From: Serilophus lunatus
Taxonomy: Eukaryota > Chordata > Aves > Passeriformes > Eurylaimidae
NCBI GenBank assembly: GCA_013399895.1
Contig: VXBA01003293.1
Span: forward strand, 124,001-188,000
Length of the DNA stretch: 64,000 bases
Reading direction: 5' to 3'
The position numbers and the translations under genes were made by a program. The notes under the pieces were generated by a model, which was not told the origin of the DNA, did not search any database, and worked only from the letters and a program-made list of their open reading frames with translations. Position 1 is the first letter of the stretch. Each line of letters begins with the position of its first letter. Of the stretch, positions 12,756 through 27,611 are shown one piece after another.

Positions 12756-14884
12756 ATGCTAAGAAGACAGTCTGGTCTAAAAGCAAATTAAAGCTAATTA
12801 GACATAAGACCACTTTGATTCTAGAGAATTAAATAGTGCAAGGAGATTTTCCACGCCTAGATGAACTGAAAGGGGTTTTTTGTTTGCTCAGAAAGCCTAG
12901 ATTTCAAATAAATGGTCTCTCCAAATGCTCTTTTTAATCCATGCATTGAGAACAGAAACTCTAATAGAGACTTCTTTGTTTCGTCTTGACAGTAAGTTGA
13001 GTTGGTCTTTGGAAGTTCTGAAAACAAAGACATTTTCTTTTATCTGTAAAAGGAAAAAAATCTTCTCTTTGATACCACATTCTTTGATATAAAGCTTTGG
13101 TGACAGAAAATCTATGTGACTGAGTACTTGCACAAAGGCAGCAGCAGTTAAGAATACCTTTAAATAGGACAAGAAGCAGTAGCAAGTAGGGAAGCAGAAA
13201 AAAAGGAGTGCATTTTGGCTCTGTATGACATGTTCTCTACAGAAAACAGAACCTACTATAATGAAGTCCTTTAAAGCTGGCGAAACCATGACAAAACAGA
13301 AAACAGAGAAGAGTGGCCATTTACAGGGTACCCGTGGAATTTAAGAGGCAACAATGACCAATGAGAACCTGCACAGGTGGAAGAGGGACCCCAGTGAGGC
13401 ACTGAGGGACCTGGAGAATGGGGGAATGAGGGAGGGGAAGGTTTACCTGTTCCACTAATAGGAGAGGTGGGGTAAGGACAGAGAAAAGCAAGGATCACAT
13501 TGTGGTTTCTTTCTAACTGTGGAAAGTATCTTAGAAATAATGCAACAGGTACTAAGGCAGACTATGCACACCTGCAGCCTGCAAATCAACATTTCTTTCC
13601 ATGGTCTGCTCCAGAAATGCTTTACATAGGAAACTTTTATGTGACCTTCACTTAAGGCCAGAGAAAGCAGAGGAGGAAAGATAAGATGATGTAGCCAGCA
13701 TTACGTAGGCACAACCAAAATAAGCCAAGTGTTGTAACAGCCTGAAGAGCTTCCCACTCTGCTCTGTAGTGAAGGACAGAGCATTTAGCAACCTGAAATT
13801 AGAAAGCTTTTTTCTTTTTTTTTAAGTTGAGGAGAGACACTAAAGTCTACTCTCAAGCTGATCTTCTCAGCTGTTACTGTATCAATATTATTATTAACTA
13901 TTATTATATAGGTACTGTATTTTTTTTCCTGGACAGCACACTTCAAGCGTCACAATTTTTTCCATTTGTTTCTTCCAAAAATCTTATTTTATTGATATTG
14001 TTTTCCCTCCTCTATCCCTTGTTTCCAAATAAAAAATATTTATTTCTGCCCTAAGCCCGTAAAAACAGATTTCTACTTCTTGCCCTTCAAAAGAATGAGA
14101 CACAGGGATGAACTCCTAGGAGGGAACAGGAAAAAAGGAAAATTTAATAGAACTGAAAACGCAGCCTGGAGGTCAATGAATGTCTCCACAGGAATTTATG
14201 AGTACAATCTGTTGCACATCCACTCTTTTTTTTCCTGTTTTGACTCTATTAATAGCACATTTTGCTTAGACTATCTCCTTAAAAATGTTTAAATAAACTC
14301 AAATTTATCTAAGAACCTGAAAAACTCCTCTCACTTTTTAAAATTTGAATGCCAATAGCATAAGAGCTTCATTGAAAGGAAAAAAGTTAAATTAGAGATA
14401 AGGGCCAAATTTAAGCAGATTATAAAACCCTGCTCAGAAGTCAATATAATTTTAGCACAGCTCAGCTGGATTCCAAAACTACCAGAGAGGACAAAAATTT
14501 AAAAAGTCACTGTAGGTTAAAGTCAAAGTGCTTTCAGCTTCCTAAGACCACCATCAATGGATACACTGTTGACAGATAACAGAGCAAACCAGTTTGTAAG
14601 TACTTAAAATAGTAAGTCTTAAGAGACTGCTTCAACACTTTACTTTTTTTTTAAAGTATCTGAACTTGAGTGCAAAGTTGAGTTCCATTGAAGACAGAAT
14701 GATGGATAGACACTTAATTATTTCACCAAACTGCAGCCTAAGATCGTACTTTATCTAAAAGTACTAGATAATTTACTACGTTTTTCTATCAGAAACAGGA
14801 AGGACTCTAAGGCAACCATTGCTACTCAAAATCTACATGTTATACAGCAGAAAGGACCAACCACATCCAGGGAGGAGGAGCAGG
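12756..14884. other. Intronic sequence without recognised gene
   Basis: A minus-strand open frame of 130 codons spans 12897-13289. It has no domain I recognise, no splice-flanked conserved part and lies in unique intron, so I treat it as chance. The G+A-rich stretch at 13350-13480 is not a recognised repeat. Confidence 0.55.
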
Positions 14885-15385
14885 AGCACTGCTAGCAGGT
14901 CAAGGAAGCATTTCTTCCTCTGTATGCAGCAGTTCTGAGCCTCACAGCTGGAGCAGCACACCACAGTGCTGCCCGAGTTTGGAGCAAAACCACCAAGGTG
15001 GATGAGTTTGGAGCACATGGCATACAAGCAGGTACTGAATCATCTGGAATTGTTCCACTTTTAAAGAAAAAGTAAAAGGCTCTGGCGTCTACAGACACCT
15101 ATTGGAGGGGTAAGGAGAAAAGAGACTCAGGCTCTTCAGAGGTATGCAAGAGGTAGGACAAAAGGCAACAGGTTATTTGGAATGCAGAAAATTTGGGCCA
15201 GATGTGAAGTCTATTTACTTGGTATCATGGGAGTGGTCAAACACAGAAAGAGAGATGCAGATTGTTCATGATCAAAACTTCACTGAAAGGTTCTGGAGCA
15301 ACTGCTCTAATTTATTCTGTTTTGATCAGGCGCTGGACTATTCAACCTTCAGAGGTCATACACAAAATTCTTATATGAAACTTAG
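14885..15385 (+). mobile_element. Diverged CR1 LINE copy
   Basis: Collinear CR1 blocks are visible despite heavy divergence. They are AGCAGGTCAAGGAAGCATTT with CCTCTGTATGCAGCA, then GACTCAGGCTCTTCAGAGGT with GGACAAAAGGCAACAGG, then GGAGCAACTGCTCTAATTTA followed by GATCAGGCGCTGGACTATTC and CTTCAGAGGTCATAC. The last part corresponds to the CR1 tail of the type TTGGACTAGATGATCTCCAGAGGTC. It is older than the copy at 12040. The ends are approximate. Confidence 0.72.
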
Positions 15386-15871
15386 ATCATTTTAAGATCT
15401 GTGATGGCACTACTTATTACAACTAGTACTAATGAAAAAGTAAGTTTGATACTTTACAGTATATTAAAAAAAAAATCAACCTGAATGTTTGGCATTAACA
15501 GATTACCACAGCACTGCATGATAGTGCACCTCATTCTACATCTATTAAAATCTTACTCGTTTTCCAATATGTACTAACAGTACTATTTTCACAGTTATCT
15601 TAACAGTGACTGAAAAGCATCCTCACATATATATCTTGTAAAACTCAGCCACTGCCAAGTGCTGATCCACCTCTTTTTGCAATTTCAGTACTAGGCTTCA
15701 TTAATCAAGAACCTGCCAGTCACACTTGAGTGACTGCCTTTACCCTGAATTTATAACCTCTGCAGAGAATACAAATCCATATTGGAAACACCAACTGCAG
15801 TATACTAAACTGACAACTTCCATAGCTGGTATGAAATATGACAAAGCAACAAAGGACAGATTATTTCATCT

Positions 15872-16186
15872 GTTCAATATATAAAGGGGGCTTACAAGAT
15901 AGATGAGGAGAGGAGACATTATGGCAGGGTCTGTAGTGAAAGGACAAGAGGTAACAGTTATAAGCTAAAAGAGGGTAGATTAGATTGGATATAAGAAATA
16001 CATTCTTTACTGTTAGGATGGTGAGGCACTAGAACAGGATGCCCAGAGAAGCTGGGGATAACCCATCCCTGGAAGTGTTTAAGACCAGGTTGGATGGAGG
16101 TTTGAACCACCTGGTCTATTGGAAGGTGTCCCTGCCTGTGGCAGCGAGTTTGGAACTTGACCATCTCGAAAGGTCCCTTCCAAAAC
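15872..16186 (+). mobile_element. CR1 LINE 3' fragment
   Basis: The stretch follows the CR1 3' region: AAAGGGGGCTTACAAGATAG, GGGTAGATTAGATTGGATAT, GGATGGTGAGGCACTAGAAC, GCCCAGAGAAGCTGGGGATA, CATCCCTGGAAGTGTTTAAG, CACCTGGTCTATTGGAAGGT and AAAGGTCCCTTCCAA. It stops before the usual ATTCTATGA repeats, so it is truncated at both ends or its tail has decayed. It is the same subfamily as the copies at 12040 and 38570 and is antisense to SLC2A13. Confidence 0.92.
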
Positions 16187-17172
16187 ACACGTTTTTTACC
16201 AGTCTCCTGGGTGCTAAAATGCATATTACAATGATGCCACACTTCTGGATTCACAATAAGCTAATATTAACAGTCTGTTCAATATGTTTCTGCCTTCATT
16301 AACATACTAGGCTTCTGCTTTAGCCACAGAGGAAGCAAATCAAGTACACTATCCTTCAAGCTGGAGGAAAAGAAAACCATTAGAAGTTGTGATTACAACA
16401 AAAGTTTTGTAAAGGCCACAATGAAGGTGAATAGAGAACATGGTTATTTCAAGATAAGACAGAAATAGGACTGTATAAAATGTCAGATGGAAAATGAAAA
16501 CCATTGTTATGATCCATCATGTGTTGGCTACCAGGAAGACAGAAAGGCATTGAGACAGACTTTGACACAGCATGGCTGTTTCCACCAATGTCTGAAAATC
16601 CACAATGCAGTGGGTATACGGTTTTTGTCTACGGTCCAGAAGACAGGAACAAAGGGCCAAAGTTTTGCTACAGTAGATTATATCTTGCTGGAGCAGTGAT
16701 TCCAAATCAAACACTCACTTAAAGTATTATCAGTGGCTGAACTAGTGATAACTTGCAAAATAAACATGCAGAGAACATGATAGTATCTTGGTTTGTGATC
16801 CTAAAAAGAGAACTTCACGAGAACTGAATATTATGAAAAGCTGATATTCAAACAGTTATCAAATCTTCCAGTTTCTAGAGGACTCTCACACAGTGTATGT
16901 GAATTTTTATGCTACAGCCCCTCTGGAATTTCAAATGTTAAGAAAGTACTTCACAATAAAGCAAGTCTCTTCAATTCTGCATCAGATATAATCATTAGCA
17001 TCAATGAAAACCCAGCATGGAAGCAGTTTATTTCTATTTGCACAAAGAAGAAAGCCGATGGACAATCAGATGAGTAACCTCTTTTTATTTATTTTGTAAT
17101 GCTGTCAACGTTAGCAACAAAACTCCTCCAGCAAGATACACAGACTGTTTTTAATGTACCTTCACCATGAAG

Positions 17173-17200
17173 GTAAGTCTTACTAGTAAAGTCTTACTAG
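17173..17200. repeat. Short tandem duplication around GTCTTACTAG
   Basis: GTAAGTCTTACTAG is followed directly by TAAAGTCTTACTAG. These are two near-identical 14-bp units. Confidence 0.8.
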
Positions 17201-20200
17201 CTTCCAGGAATTACAGAGAGACTGCCTATGCATAAACTTCAGAGACTTTCTCAAGAGTAATTCTTGTTAAACTACCATAGCTGTTATTTCAGGTAACCTT
17301 TTTCATTTCAGGGTAAATTGCAGATCTCCCATCAATTATCAGCCAGAAAGATTGACTGTGGCACAAAAAGGGGAGAGAATTTTACCCAGACATGCACAGG
17401 AGCTACTTATTCAGGATGTTTAACTACTTTCCAGAGGCAAACCAAATTGTTATGAAAAAAACAGATATTTGAAAGAAGCACTAAATGGAAGAGAAAAAAA
17501 TACTAAGTCCTACTTCCTGTTTAACAAAAAAAGGGAGGGGACAATTATTTCATTTAGAATTGATGAGGCTGCAGAGACTGACAAACCTGAAGGCATCGGC
17601 AAAACTGCTTCATACCATCAATGAGTTACAACAGTCTGGCTGGCATTGGATTGGGTCAGGAAACAATGAAAGTTAATTTTCAGTGTCAGATATAAGAAGC
17701 ATCTGCATTTTTCTATGGATACCAGGAAAATATTTTCATGTTTCTCAGTAAAAACATCACTGCCCAACTGTGCCTTCTGCCAGCTGTCATCAACCTATTA
17801 ATGAGGCTAAAAGGAAAAGTTCTTGGGCAGGAAGTTCAGGGGAAAATTGTAAACAAAACCAGAAGTGCAAAGCTGGAAGAAATCTGTGCTCTTTTAGGCC
17901 ACTTACATATTAGGGTGGATTTCCAAATATCTCCATTCACTGACCTTGTATTTGCTGGCTTTCTGTGAGGTGCAAGTTGTCTCTGAGAGAAGTGGAAGTG
18001 ACTGCTGCTGATCACACAAGCTCTGATGCTAATCTGAGAAGCTAATTCAGTCCCATTCTTCACTTGCACACATCTTTATACATTGTCCACCTGTGTACAC
18101 CTATGTGCACTGTGCACCTACACAGAGGATGAAGACACCACCACCAGCATGGAAGAAGGTGCAGAGTGGAGGTAAGAATGATTTGCCTCTCTATAGCACA
18201 CAATAAAAAAGGCAGATCAAAAATAAAGTCTACTACAAAGAAATGTGACCCATTTCAATGAGTTCATGCTCTCAGGCTGACTTTGGAAAACCAGACAGAG
18301 GAAGTTTTCCACATTGAACAGTACTAGGGTAACATATATTAGACAATAATTTTTCATAGAAACTTTGATAGATAAGGAAAAATCAAAATATGCCTTTAGT
18401 CATAAATCAATTTCTACAAGAGTTTTGCCAGAACACTACAAATGCATGCAAAAATCATTGTTCACGTACTTAGCATTCATTTCAAGGGAATGGTGGATGT
18501 TTAAGATCAAATATGGTAAAACTTCCAGAGTAACACTAAGATGTAACAGCCAACCAACTTGATCTCTGCACTTGACACACTAAACTACAAGCAAGCTACA
18601 AGAAAAGTTTGGCTATTGCATGGTAACTTGGAGATCAATTACACCACATAGGAAAGTAGTTTCCTTAAGGACAGAAAATACTATCAAATCTTCCCATTCT
18701 TGGAGAAGTGCTAACTTGGACTGCTCAATTACCTTTCAGTTAAACACTATGCCTGTACACTAAACCATACAATGTATTTTAACACCAGGGATCACTCACT
18801 TGTGAAGAGAATTAATTCCTGTGTGCAATACACAGTTTAGGAAGTGGTTGTGACTGTGTGCATCTCAGCAAGAAAGGCACTGCAGTAAGCAGTGATCGCC
18901 AGGTCAAAGTTATTTGAAGCCAAGGTCCCTAGATGTGCATCACATGTCATCTCTAAGTTTTATGTCAGATTAGATTTAGCCCAGTCCCTTATGCAGAACA
19001 CTGCCATGCACAGGCTGTTAGAAGCTGCTCTGAACTCTATCATTGATTTAAAACTTCACATCTCCAGAAGAGTCCAAGCACATTGAATGCATCCCAGGAC
19101 CAGACCTCTGGTTTAACTTCCTCCAAAGGAAGTTACTCCATGGGCACTAACACCACTTTGTGATGACCTGATCAAACAACACGTGGGGATGAGGATGGGA
19201 GATGAGAAGAGACTCACTGCTGTTCAGGGCCAAAATGCCAATGTAGATGTAGCCAATGCATCTTCTACTGACAGCAGCTGGGACAATTCTGTACAAACCA
19301 CACTAGGAAAAAAGCAATTATAAGCTGCTTGTATGAACTACTACAATTTAATTAAAATTAATTTAGAAGAAACATAGGACAAAATTAATTCAGTATTTTG
19401 TAACATTAGCATGATGTATTCAATTGTGCAGCAGCTCCCTGAGGGTCCAAATTTTATTCTTTTTCCTGTCTTTTTTTAATTCAGCCTAAAACCTGAGAGT
19501 CACCTCGGGTCCTCTAACATTACTGTTGATAGCTTTTGACACAAAACAGAGGATAAAATTCTTTTCTGCAGAATAATTTCTTTTCCAACAGAATTGCAGG
19601 GTCCCATTTCCTCTACTAGGGCTGTACATCTTTTTAAACAAGCTTAGTAAATAGTGCTATAAAATAGGGAGGCTGGGGGAAGCAACAGCAGAAAAATAAA
19701 GACAAGTTCTGCGAGCCTGTTATGTTCTGTGCTCTATTCTTTCATCCTGGAGTTTTGGGGACAACCAACAAATAACTAGGGAAAAATGGTTTATAATTTT
19801 AGGATCAATTCCTCAGAAGAGGTATGACAAGGCTGAATAAACTGTCTTTTGCTTTTTAAAGTCAGTTCAAAGAAGTGTTTACTATGTTGCTACTGGAAGT
19901 TATTAGAAAACGAAATTCAATTGAAAAAAACCCCAAACAAATCTTTTCTGGAAACACATTCAGGTACACATTATTATTACAAAGCCAACAGCAGTGTGAA
20001 CATATTAACATATCAATGTTACTACAAAGTATGTCAATAGTCCCAGCTCCAGGGAAGATCAAAACTTCAGTGCATTTTAAATTTAATAGTTTCAGATATA
20101 AGCCTTCACATCAAATACACATTCTTTTTCTTTCCACTCCTCAGTGACAACACTAGCTTTTCTTCAGTCTGACTCGCACATACCTTCTGATCATCTAAAC

Positions 20201-23200
20201 AGAAGTCTCAAGGTAGGTGGCCCATCCTCACAGTCCCCTGCAGTATCCCAGCTCGCCTCCTCCTTCCCAGCTGCACCCTGCAGGCATCACTGGCTATTCT
20301 GCAGCACCTAATGAGGCCTCAGCTTTGTGTCTCATGCTTCCCTCACCAGTCAGGGCTTAGAAACACCACAGGAAAGGAGATCCTGTATTGGATTTAGACA
20401 ATGATGATCTCAATTGATAGCAACTGACTGAAGATGACACGCTTTTAAGTTTATCATATTGCAAACTGTCCTTTGCAGTATTAAGAAAAATCCACAACAC
20501 TTCTAAAGAAGTTGAGCAAGACTGAATTGGGAGAAAAGACAGCAAAAACCTGTGGTCATGGGTCTAGTTTTAGTGTACTGAAAAAAACCCCCACCCAACT
20601 TCTCAAGAGCTAGTTTTGAAGAAGATGACTGCTGTCAGATGAGAGAGATTAGGAGAAAATGTTTATTTAAGCCACAAAAATGCAATTGATTCTCCCACAT
20701 TGACACAAAGTACATCAGGACACGTACAGCTGGCATTTCCAGGTACACTGCAGACCTCTGAAGAGGAAATGCTGGCTCTTTCAGAGCAGGTGTGGCAGCA
20801 TTAACCAGTAGTTCCTCTGTGCATTGGGGACAGCAGCTGGCTGACCAGGTGATCCAGGTGACAGTGAAACCCATGTGACTGAATGGAGCATTTTGTAGGA
20901 ACACAATACACTACAGTCTACATCTTTAAAACAACACATGATAATGGAAGTTGTCTAGTATCACTCATGATTAAAGAAAAGCACACAAGTTTCTCATGAG
21001 AAATACTGAAGCTAGGCTGTAAGTCACAACCTACAACAGACAATGGGAGATGCTGGAAAGATGTGGGATCCAGCAATATTTCTATCAGCAAGAAACACCT
21101 AAAATTCATGAAAACAACAACCGCCTCTATAAAAGCAGTGAGAAGGCATCAGCTCGTGGGAGAGGAATGGATCCAGAGGCATAATCCCACACAGATACCA
21201 GCAAAGGAGATCAGCACATGCTACCCTTACTGGAAAAGGACACAGGAGGGTGGGTCTGGCTCTGGCACACGGAAGTTTTGCAGCTGAGTCAGGCGACTGC
21301 TCTTTCCTCTGTGCTTTCTGCAGATGGCCTGCAATGAGAGTGCCACCCTATGCTGCTGCCAAGTGTTTATCTCAAAACCACCCAACAACCCTCTGCCATA
21401 TGGCCCACTCACGTGTGCTCAAGTCGTCCACAAGCATTCATCACAGCTAAAGAGAAATAGTGTTTTGTGGACAAAGTGAGAGCCCCCAAAGATGTGACAC
21501 ACAATGCTTTTTATATGAGAAGAGAGGATGAGTATTTTTCTACATTGATTCTTCCAGATAATTCATTCTGTAAACAAACTTGTAATCATGCAGCTGTAAG
21601 AAATTCATGTCATCCCACTGTGCTACAATAAAAGAAGGCAGATTTTAAACAAGTGACCTTCCTTAGTAAAGGAGAGCAACTCAATTCTGTGATTGAGAGG
21701 AGCAGTATTTCACTTCACCATTCACATCTGATAGATGGGATTGCAATGACATTGATTTAAAACCGGAGGCTTTTCTATTCTCAGTGGACAAAGACAGTGA
21801 TCACAAATGTCACCTCCGTGATACGCTCCTCCCCAGGCCTCACGTAGAGAGGAGCTCTCAAAAGTGATTGATATGACATTACAATAGCAAAAACATACAG
21901 TTCTGTCTAGAAAAGAGACATCAACCTTTAAGTAACAATTTCAGACTGTCAGTGTGGCCTTTCTTTTGTACAAGGTGACACTGAACAATCCTGACTCATC
22001 AGCCCATGAAGCTCTACTCATAAATACATTGCTGTAGGAGAACAATTCCCCAACTCGGCACTTGTTACCAAATTTCATCACATAAACCAGGTCCCTTAAC
22101 ATCTTTCCTAGTACCACATCCTACTTACACTTTACTCCTCCCAAAGGCCAGGTATTTGCTTTATAATCTTGAAGTTCATCAATGACTCAAACTTCCTGTG
22201 AGATTACTACAAGGACCAACTGAAAAGATTGTATAGATTGCAAATTTTCCACAAATGCAATGTATAAGAAGAAAAGTCTTTACGCTAAACCAATATAAAT
22301 TATTCCAGTCTCAAGCACTGTGATATAGACCTATAGATCTGTGCCTCCAATATCTTGCCTTATTTAACAAGGACGGAAAGAAATATTTAAGAAGGCAATA
22401 AACACATTAATCTGCCACTGAAATAGTGAATTTTCACTGTACACATTTGGTATATGCTGGAAGGCAAGTCTCAAAGACATATAGATATTAAAGAGAAGAA
22501 AGCCAAAATTAACTACAGCATAACAGCAGCTTTTCAGTTAATAAAAGGAGAGCAAATGTTTTTGGGGTGTTTTTGCTTGCTCTTGCTTTCTCAAAGAGCA
22601 CCACCATGATATCAGTGGTCTAGCTTCAAAGAAAAAGTAAAAAGTGAAAGTGGATAAATATAAGACTTCTCAGTATGAACTATACAAATAATTCAGATAC
22701 TTCTTGAAGTACACTTCATATTTTATGTACAAGAGAGGGAAACAATCCATTTACTGTATTTTAAAAGCATTTTTCTTCCATTCAGTGGGCATACTAAGTT
22801 TCAAGAATTGAAGAAAAGTAAATTTTACCTTTAAATGTATACAAATATGTATTCAGAATTAACATTTTGGCCATCTCTTCCAGGTATACCAAGGAAGTGC
22901 ATCTCATGGCCTTGCTTGCCCCAGAAGTAATAAATCTTTCTGGATGTGGATAGTCCAAGAGGGGTTTGAACAGAAAGATTCATTAAATAACTTAAATCAT
23001 TAAATCTTTATGAGGAAGAAAGAAAAATAGTGCCATTAAAGCCACATTTTTAACAAGTGAGAAAGCACTCCTCTTCTTTCTGCTCTTTTTTCAGAGTCTG
23101 GTTGTTCACCTCTGATCACTGAGATTCTCAGAATTATTAGGGAAACATAGGCTGCGGTTTCTACAAGCCCAAGTTTTCCATTCCATTTTGGCAACACTGT

Positions 23201-24050
23201 CACAGGATGTGTAAAGTGCCCAGACTGATCTTTTGAGAAGTGCATGAACTTGGGGTAGGATACTGATGAGATGCATCAGCACATCACTCATTCACAAATG
23301 GTGCACTACACTAAAAGGAAACTTTCGCTGAAAATGTTGGCTGATGGCATAATGCTGTCAAAGGTAGCATCAAACAACCAGCCTAAATGCAGCCTAAATC
23401 CTGCTAATGCATAGGCACAGCTTAGGACATTGACCCCAATGACTAATGCACAAGACCCTGTATTGGTTTGGATGTGACATCCTTAGTAAACTATAAAAGA
23501 AAATTCATTTAAGGTAGGCTGACATGACAGATACAAAACCAAAGCATGGGCAAAATTTCAGGTTCTGATTTCCCCAAAGTACAGCAAAACCTGCAGCTGC
23601 AAGCAGCAAGGCTCAGTTCAATTTTTCCTAAGCGTGCCTTGCAGATACCAATTCATTAGTCGTTGTTTCTGAAACAGTAGAAGAAACAAGCAGTACCTAA
23701 AGCATCACAAGAACTAAAAAAACCCAAAAGCCAATGTTAGATTTCAAGAAGTAATGAAAACAGGTTAAAGAAATGAAGAAAATATGAACCAACTAAAAGC
23801 TATAGGGCAACAAATGGTTCCCCAGAGCCCATCATTCAGGAGGTCTGTACTTCAAATACACATTAAGGATTAATTTGTGACTCCTGTTTTGACCAAAAAA
23901 GCCTTTTATACAAATTATGTTTCACCTTGGAACCAGTCAAGATGTAATGCATGTGGATTGTCTGTCCGCACCTCTCTTTGGAGATGCACTGACCTAGTTA
24001 GCTATCTAATGCAATTTTTGGTGATTGCTTCTTAAGTTTTTTCTTTGCCT

Positions 24051-24080
24051 TATTTAGTATTAATTTATTTAGTATTAATT
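24051..24080. repeat. Perfect 15-bp tandem duplication
   Basis: TATTTAGTATTAATT occurs twice without a gap, at 24051-24065 and 24066-24080, in AT-rich intron. It is probably replication slippage. Confidence 0.92.
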
Positions 24081-27000
24081 TTTAAAGAGACTGTAATAAT
24101 GTTACTGTGTCTGTGCTTGGCAGTTCACTCATATGCAGAGAGCACAGGAGCAGGCTCCATTGATGGAAATCTAGAACACTTGAGGAAAGCACCAGGCTTC
24201 AAATACAACAGCAATGCCAACCAGGCAGATGTCTGTGACAGCCTCTGTCCCACACTTCCTGGTTGTTTCAGACTTGTGTGAGACCAACAGACCACAAAGA
24301 AATCCTCCCCACAGGCACCTAGAATCCAATCACAACGTAGTGACAATTTGTTGCTGTTTCACCTTCACAGAGATTACCCAGGCAAGCCTCCAAACAAGGA
24401 TGTACAAGAGAATGTCACCCCAAATGAAGTGGGACCCTACTCAAGGACTATGGTGCTTAAGCAATGGAATAACAACTTGAACACTTGCTTAGTTTAGCAG
24501 CACCCACCTGGGTACATTTGACATAAGTGCCAGTACTAAGCCATCTTTCCCACATCTGCACGTGGAGCTTCTGAAGAGCTTCCACTAACAGCTGGCACAC
24601 ACTTGCTGCCCTCCCCTCAAGGTGCATGCTCTTGTACTCCAACTTCAAAGTTTGAGAATGGTCTAGGATTGCCAGAGGTAGTTGTGGAAATCCCACCACA
24701 AGCCTCAGGCAACTCTTGGAAACCTCCTCTGGTACAAAGCTCTTGTCTGCTCCCTGTCTGTACAGCAGGATTAGGACTTCACTGCACTATGGATTTTGAA
24801 AATATGGTCATTAAGAAATCCAGAAGTGCTAACTTTTTATATAGAGGCATTTCCTGGTCATATTACAAAACAACAAACTTTTTGCCTGAAGAAGACCGAA
24901 GAACTTTGTTAACAGGAGAAAAATCCTACTAAAAAAAATCAGTTAAAAAAAGCCAGAGTTACTAAGTTACAAAATTAAACCCTTATGTTCCACACTGTAG
25001 TTAACCTATGGGTAAAGCTTAAGTATGCTTCATGTACTAAAAGGGTACATGTGACCAGAGAGTTTCAAAGATAATAAATCCAAAAGCCTCAGAAACTGGA
25101 AATTTCTTGATTGTGTATATCTTCTATAATACTTTACTTTGGTAAAATATCATACATGCTAGAGTTCTTCTACTCTTGCCTAGACACTTGCTGTTGACTA
25201 CTACTGAATCAAGACTTGACTAATGGGATTACATAAGCAAACATAAGCAGAATTACGGGCAACTTAATTACTTCATTTCCACAAAGATGTGAACCCTTCT
25301 CCTCGCTTTTACACACCCTTCTAACATGGCCTCTGAATCCTCCTTTGGTGCTACCAACACATGCATTTTGTTAATCAACCCAAATGTGCAACTATCTGCC
25401 TGCAGTCCCTTGAGTCCCTACATCATCTTTAGTAAATGAGACAAGAACATCTAGCAGCAGATTTATTTCCATTAGAAGATGCTATGTAACAGTGAAGAGT
25501 AAATGGTGTAGGCACATTTCATAGATACATTTCATTCACACCTACAGTATGTGAACTGTACTGTTTCTCAAATATGTGCTGTAGTCAAAGCACTTCATAC
25601 CTTGAGTCTATTCTCAATTCTACCAGAAATTAAATCACAACTATTTTTTCTGTACAATAGCAAGCTGATATCTCATCAATGAAGCCATGTAAGAACCACT
25701 ACCTACAGTCTATCCAGTACCTAGTGGAAGAGTTATAAGAGCAACTTAAGCCTTTATTTCCAGCCCATTTTATACACCCTCTGTCCAAAACATTTCAAAT
25801 GGAGGAAAACAGGAGAAAGAGGTTTGCTTGCACTATTGGATTTTGGTTCCATGCTGTGTTTCCCAACAGTTCACCAACACAGCGCAATTTTTAGAGTTCA
25901 GCAAGAAATGCTTTTTTAAAAAGAGAAGCAAGGGCAAGATTATCTTGTTTTCAGGCTCACCACTAGCCCACAATTACAGGCTGCTTTACCAAATACAAAA
26001 AGTTTGCTGATGTATTATCACAGCAGTGGTTCAGTTGCTGTAGTAATAGATGTTCTTACACATTTTTACAAAGAAATATAACATAGGAAAGATACACACA
26101 GCCCTTACAGGCTACACCCAAGATTCTCAGCTCTGACTACACAGAAAAATCAGTCACTGAAAAAAATCCCAAAAAGACACTCCCTAAAGACAAACAAGAG
26201 TCTGTATTTCATGTAATTAAATCTTTCAAGTAAATCACTTGCATTTTTTTTTCCTCCCAATCAAACAAATACATTTAAAACCTTTTTGAACTAATTCAAA
26301 TGTAAAATCCAAGTTTATTCTATGGGTAAAGCTTAGATATAATGCAGTACTACAAATCAGGCCCTAAAGGCGATTTCTACTACAAAAACATTTTATGCCA
26401 TTCAAGGCTTATATTCTCAATGGAATTCAAATTGTAGATGACACTTTTTCCTTTGCAGCTACTTCAACTACTATAAGCTGCTACAAAAAATCCTGAAAAA
26501 ACCTACTGGGCTTTATCACCATGGCAACAAAATATTAAATTTTTGAGTATAGTATCATATAGGATTTACACAGAATTGATGAGTAGCTACCAGTCTGTAT
26601 GTCTTACAATTAGAACTCACAAATTTTGTCTAATATAACATTAAAGTCTCAATATCATTATTACAAAATATAAGGAAAAACTGGTTCTAATACCTATTTC
26701 ATCATAAAACAATATTCAAATGTGCAAAAACACTAAGAACATAGAGGGGAAATTTTATCACCAAATTAAATTAATACATTTAAGAAGTATCAGAGAAGGA
26801 AAAGAGGGCTGTTTGAAATTATCCAAGCCATGATAAAAGAAATCTGCTTTGAAACTGCTGATCTAAAATGGAGCACTGCTCTTCAGATTCATAATGTTCC
26901 AAAACACATGTAGGAAAAGTACATAACAGGCTTTGCAGGTTGATTTTTCTGTACTGGAGTTAGGGGAAAAAAGAACCAAAGTTTATCAGCAGGGCGGAAG

Positions 27001-27570
27001 TGTGAAAGCTTAGTAAATCTACATTTTAAAATAATCCTCAGTTGAATCTGAAAACCAGTTACAGCTAATAATAAGAAAAAAACACCACTATCTCAAGGCA
27101 TATTAGAAGACCTTCTTTTAAAATATTTTGGTGATGCAGCATCTCTTAACTTACCCACTACAAATTGAAGTCTAGTAAACTGCATCTACATCCATGAAAG
27201 ACCTATGAATGTTTTTCAGGATTCACATTTTTAAAATGGATCTGCCTGCAACTGAACAGAGACCACCTTGGCTTCCATCAGTCACATTTGGGAAGAGTTG
27301 TCAAAAATAGCACTATTCAGACCAGATGATATTTTGAACAAGGCTCACCCAGCACAACAACTGGATGCAGACAGTAGGGAATGTTTCTCAGAGGAGAACA
27401 GAACACTAAACTGAGTGATAACTTCTCACGTTTTTACAATACAAATAATTTGCCTCAAAATAACTAAATAACAAAAAAAATCTCTGTAACGTTGCTGGGT
27501 TACACTACAGTTGCATTCAAATATAGAATAGATGAAGCTACATTCAAAAAGGTAGCTGTTTATTTCAAGG

Positions 27571-27611
27571 ATTTATATCTAATTCAAATAATAATTTATA
27601 TCTAATTCAAA
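27571..27611. repeat. 18-bp direct repeat with 23-bp period
   Basis: ATTTATATCTAATTCAAA occurs at 27571-27588 and again at 27594-27611, separated by TAATA. It is a simple local duplication in intron. Confidence 0.9.

Noticed and set aside
12897..13289. Minus-strand open frame of 130 codons
   Set aside because: It has no recognisable domain, hydrophobic and basic runs look like AT-rich translation, and no splice-flanked conserved part is seen.
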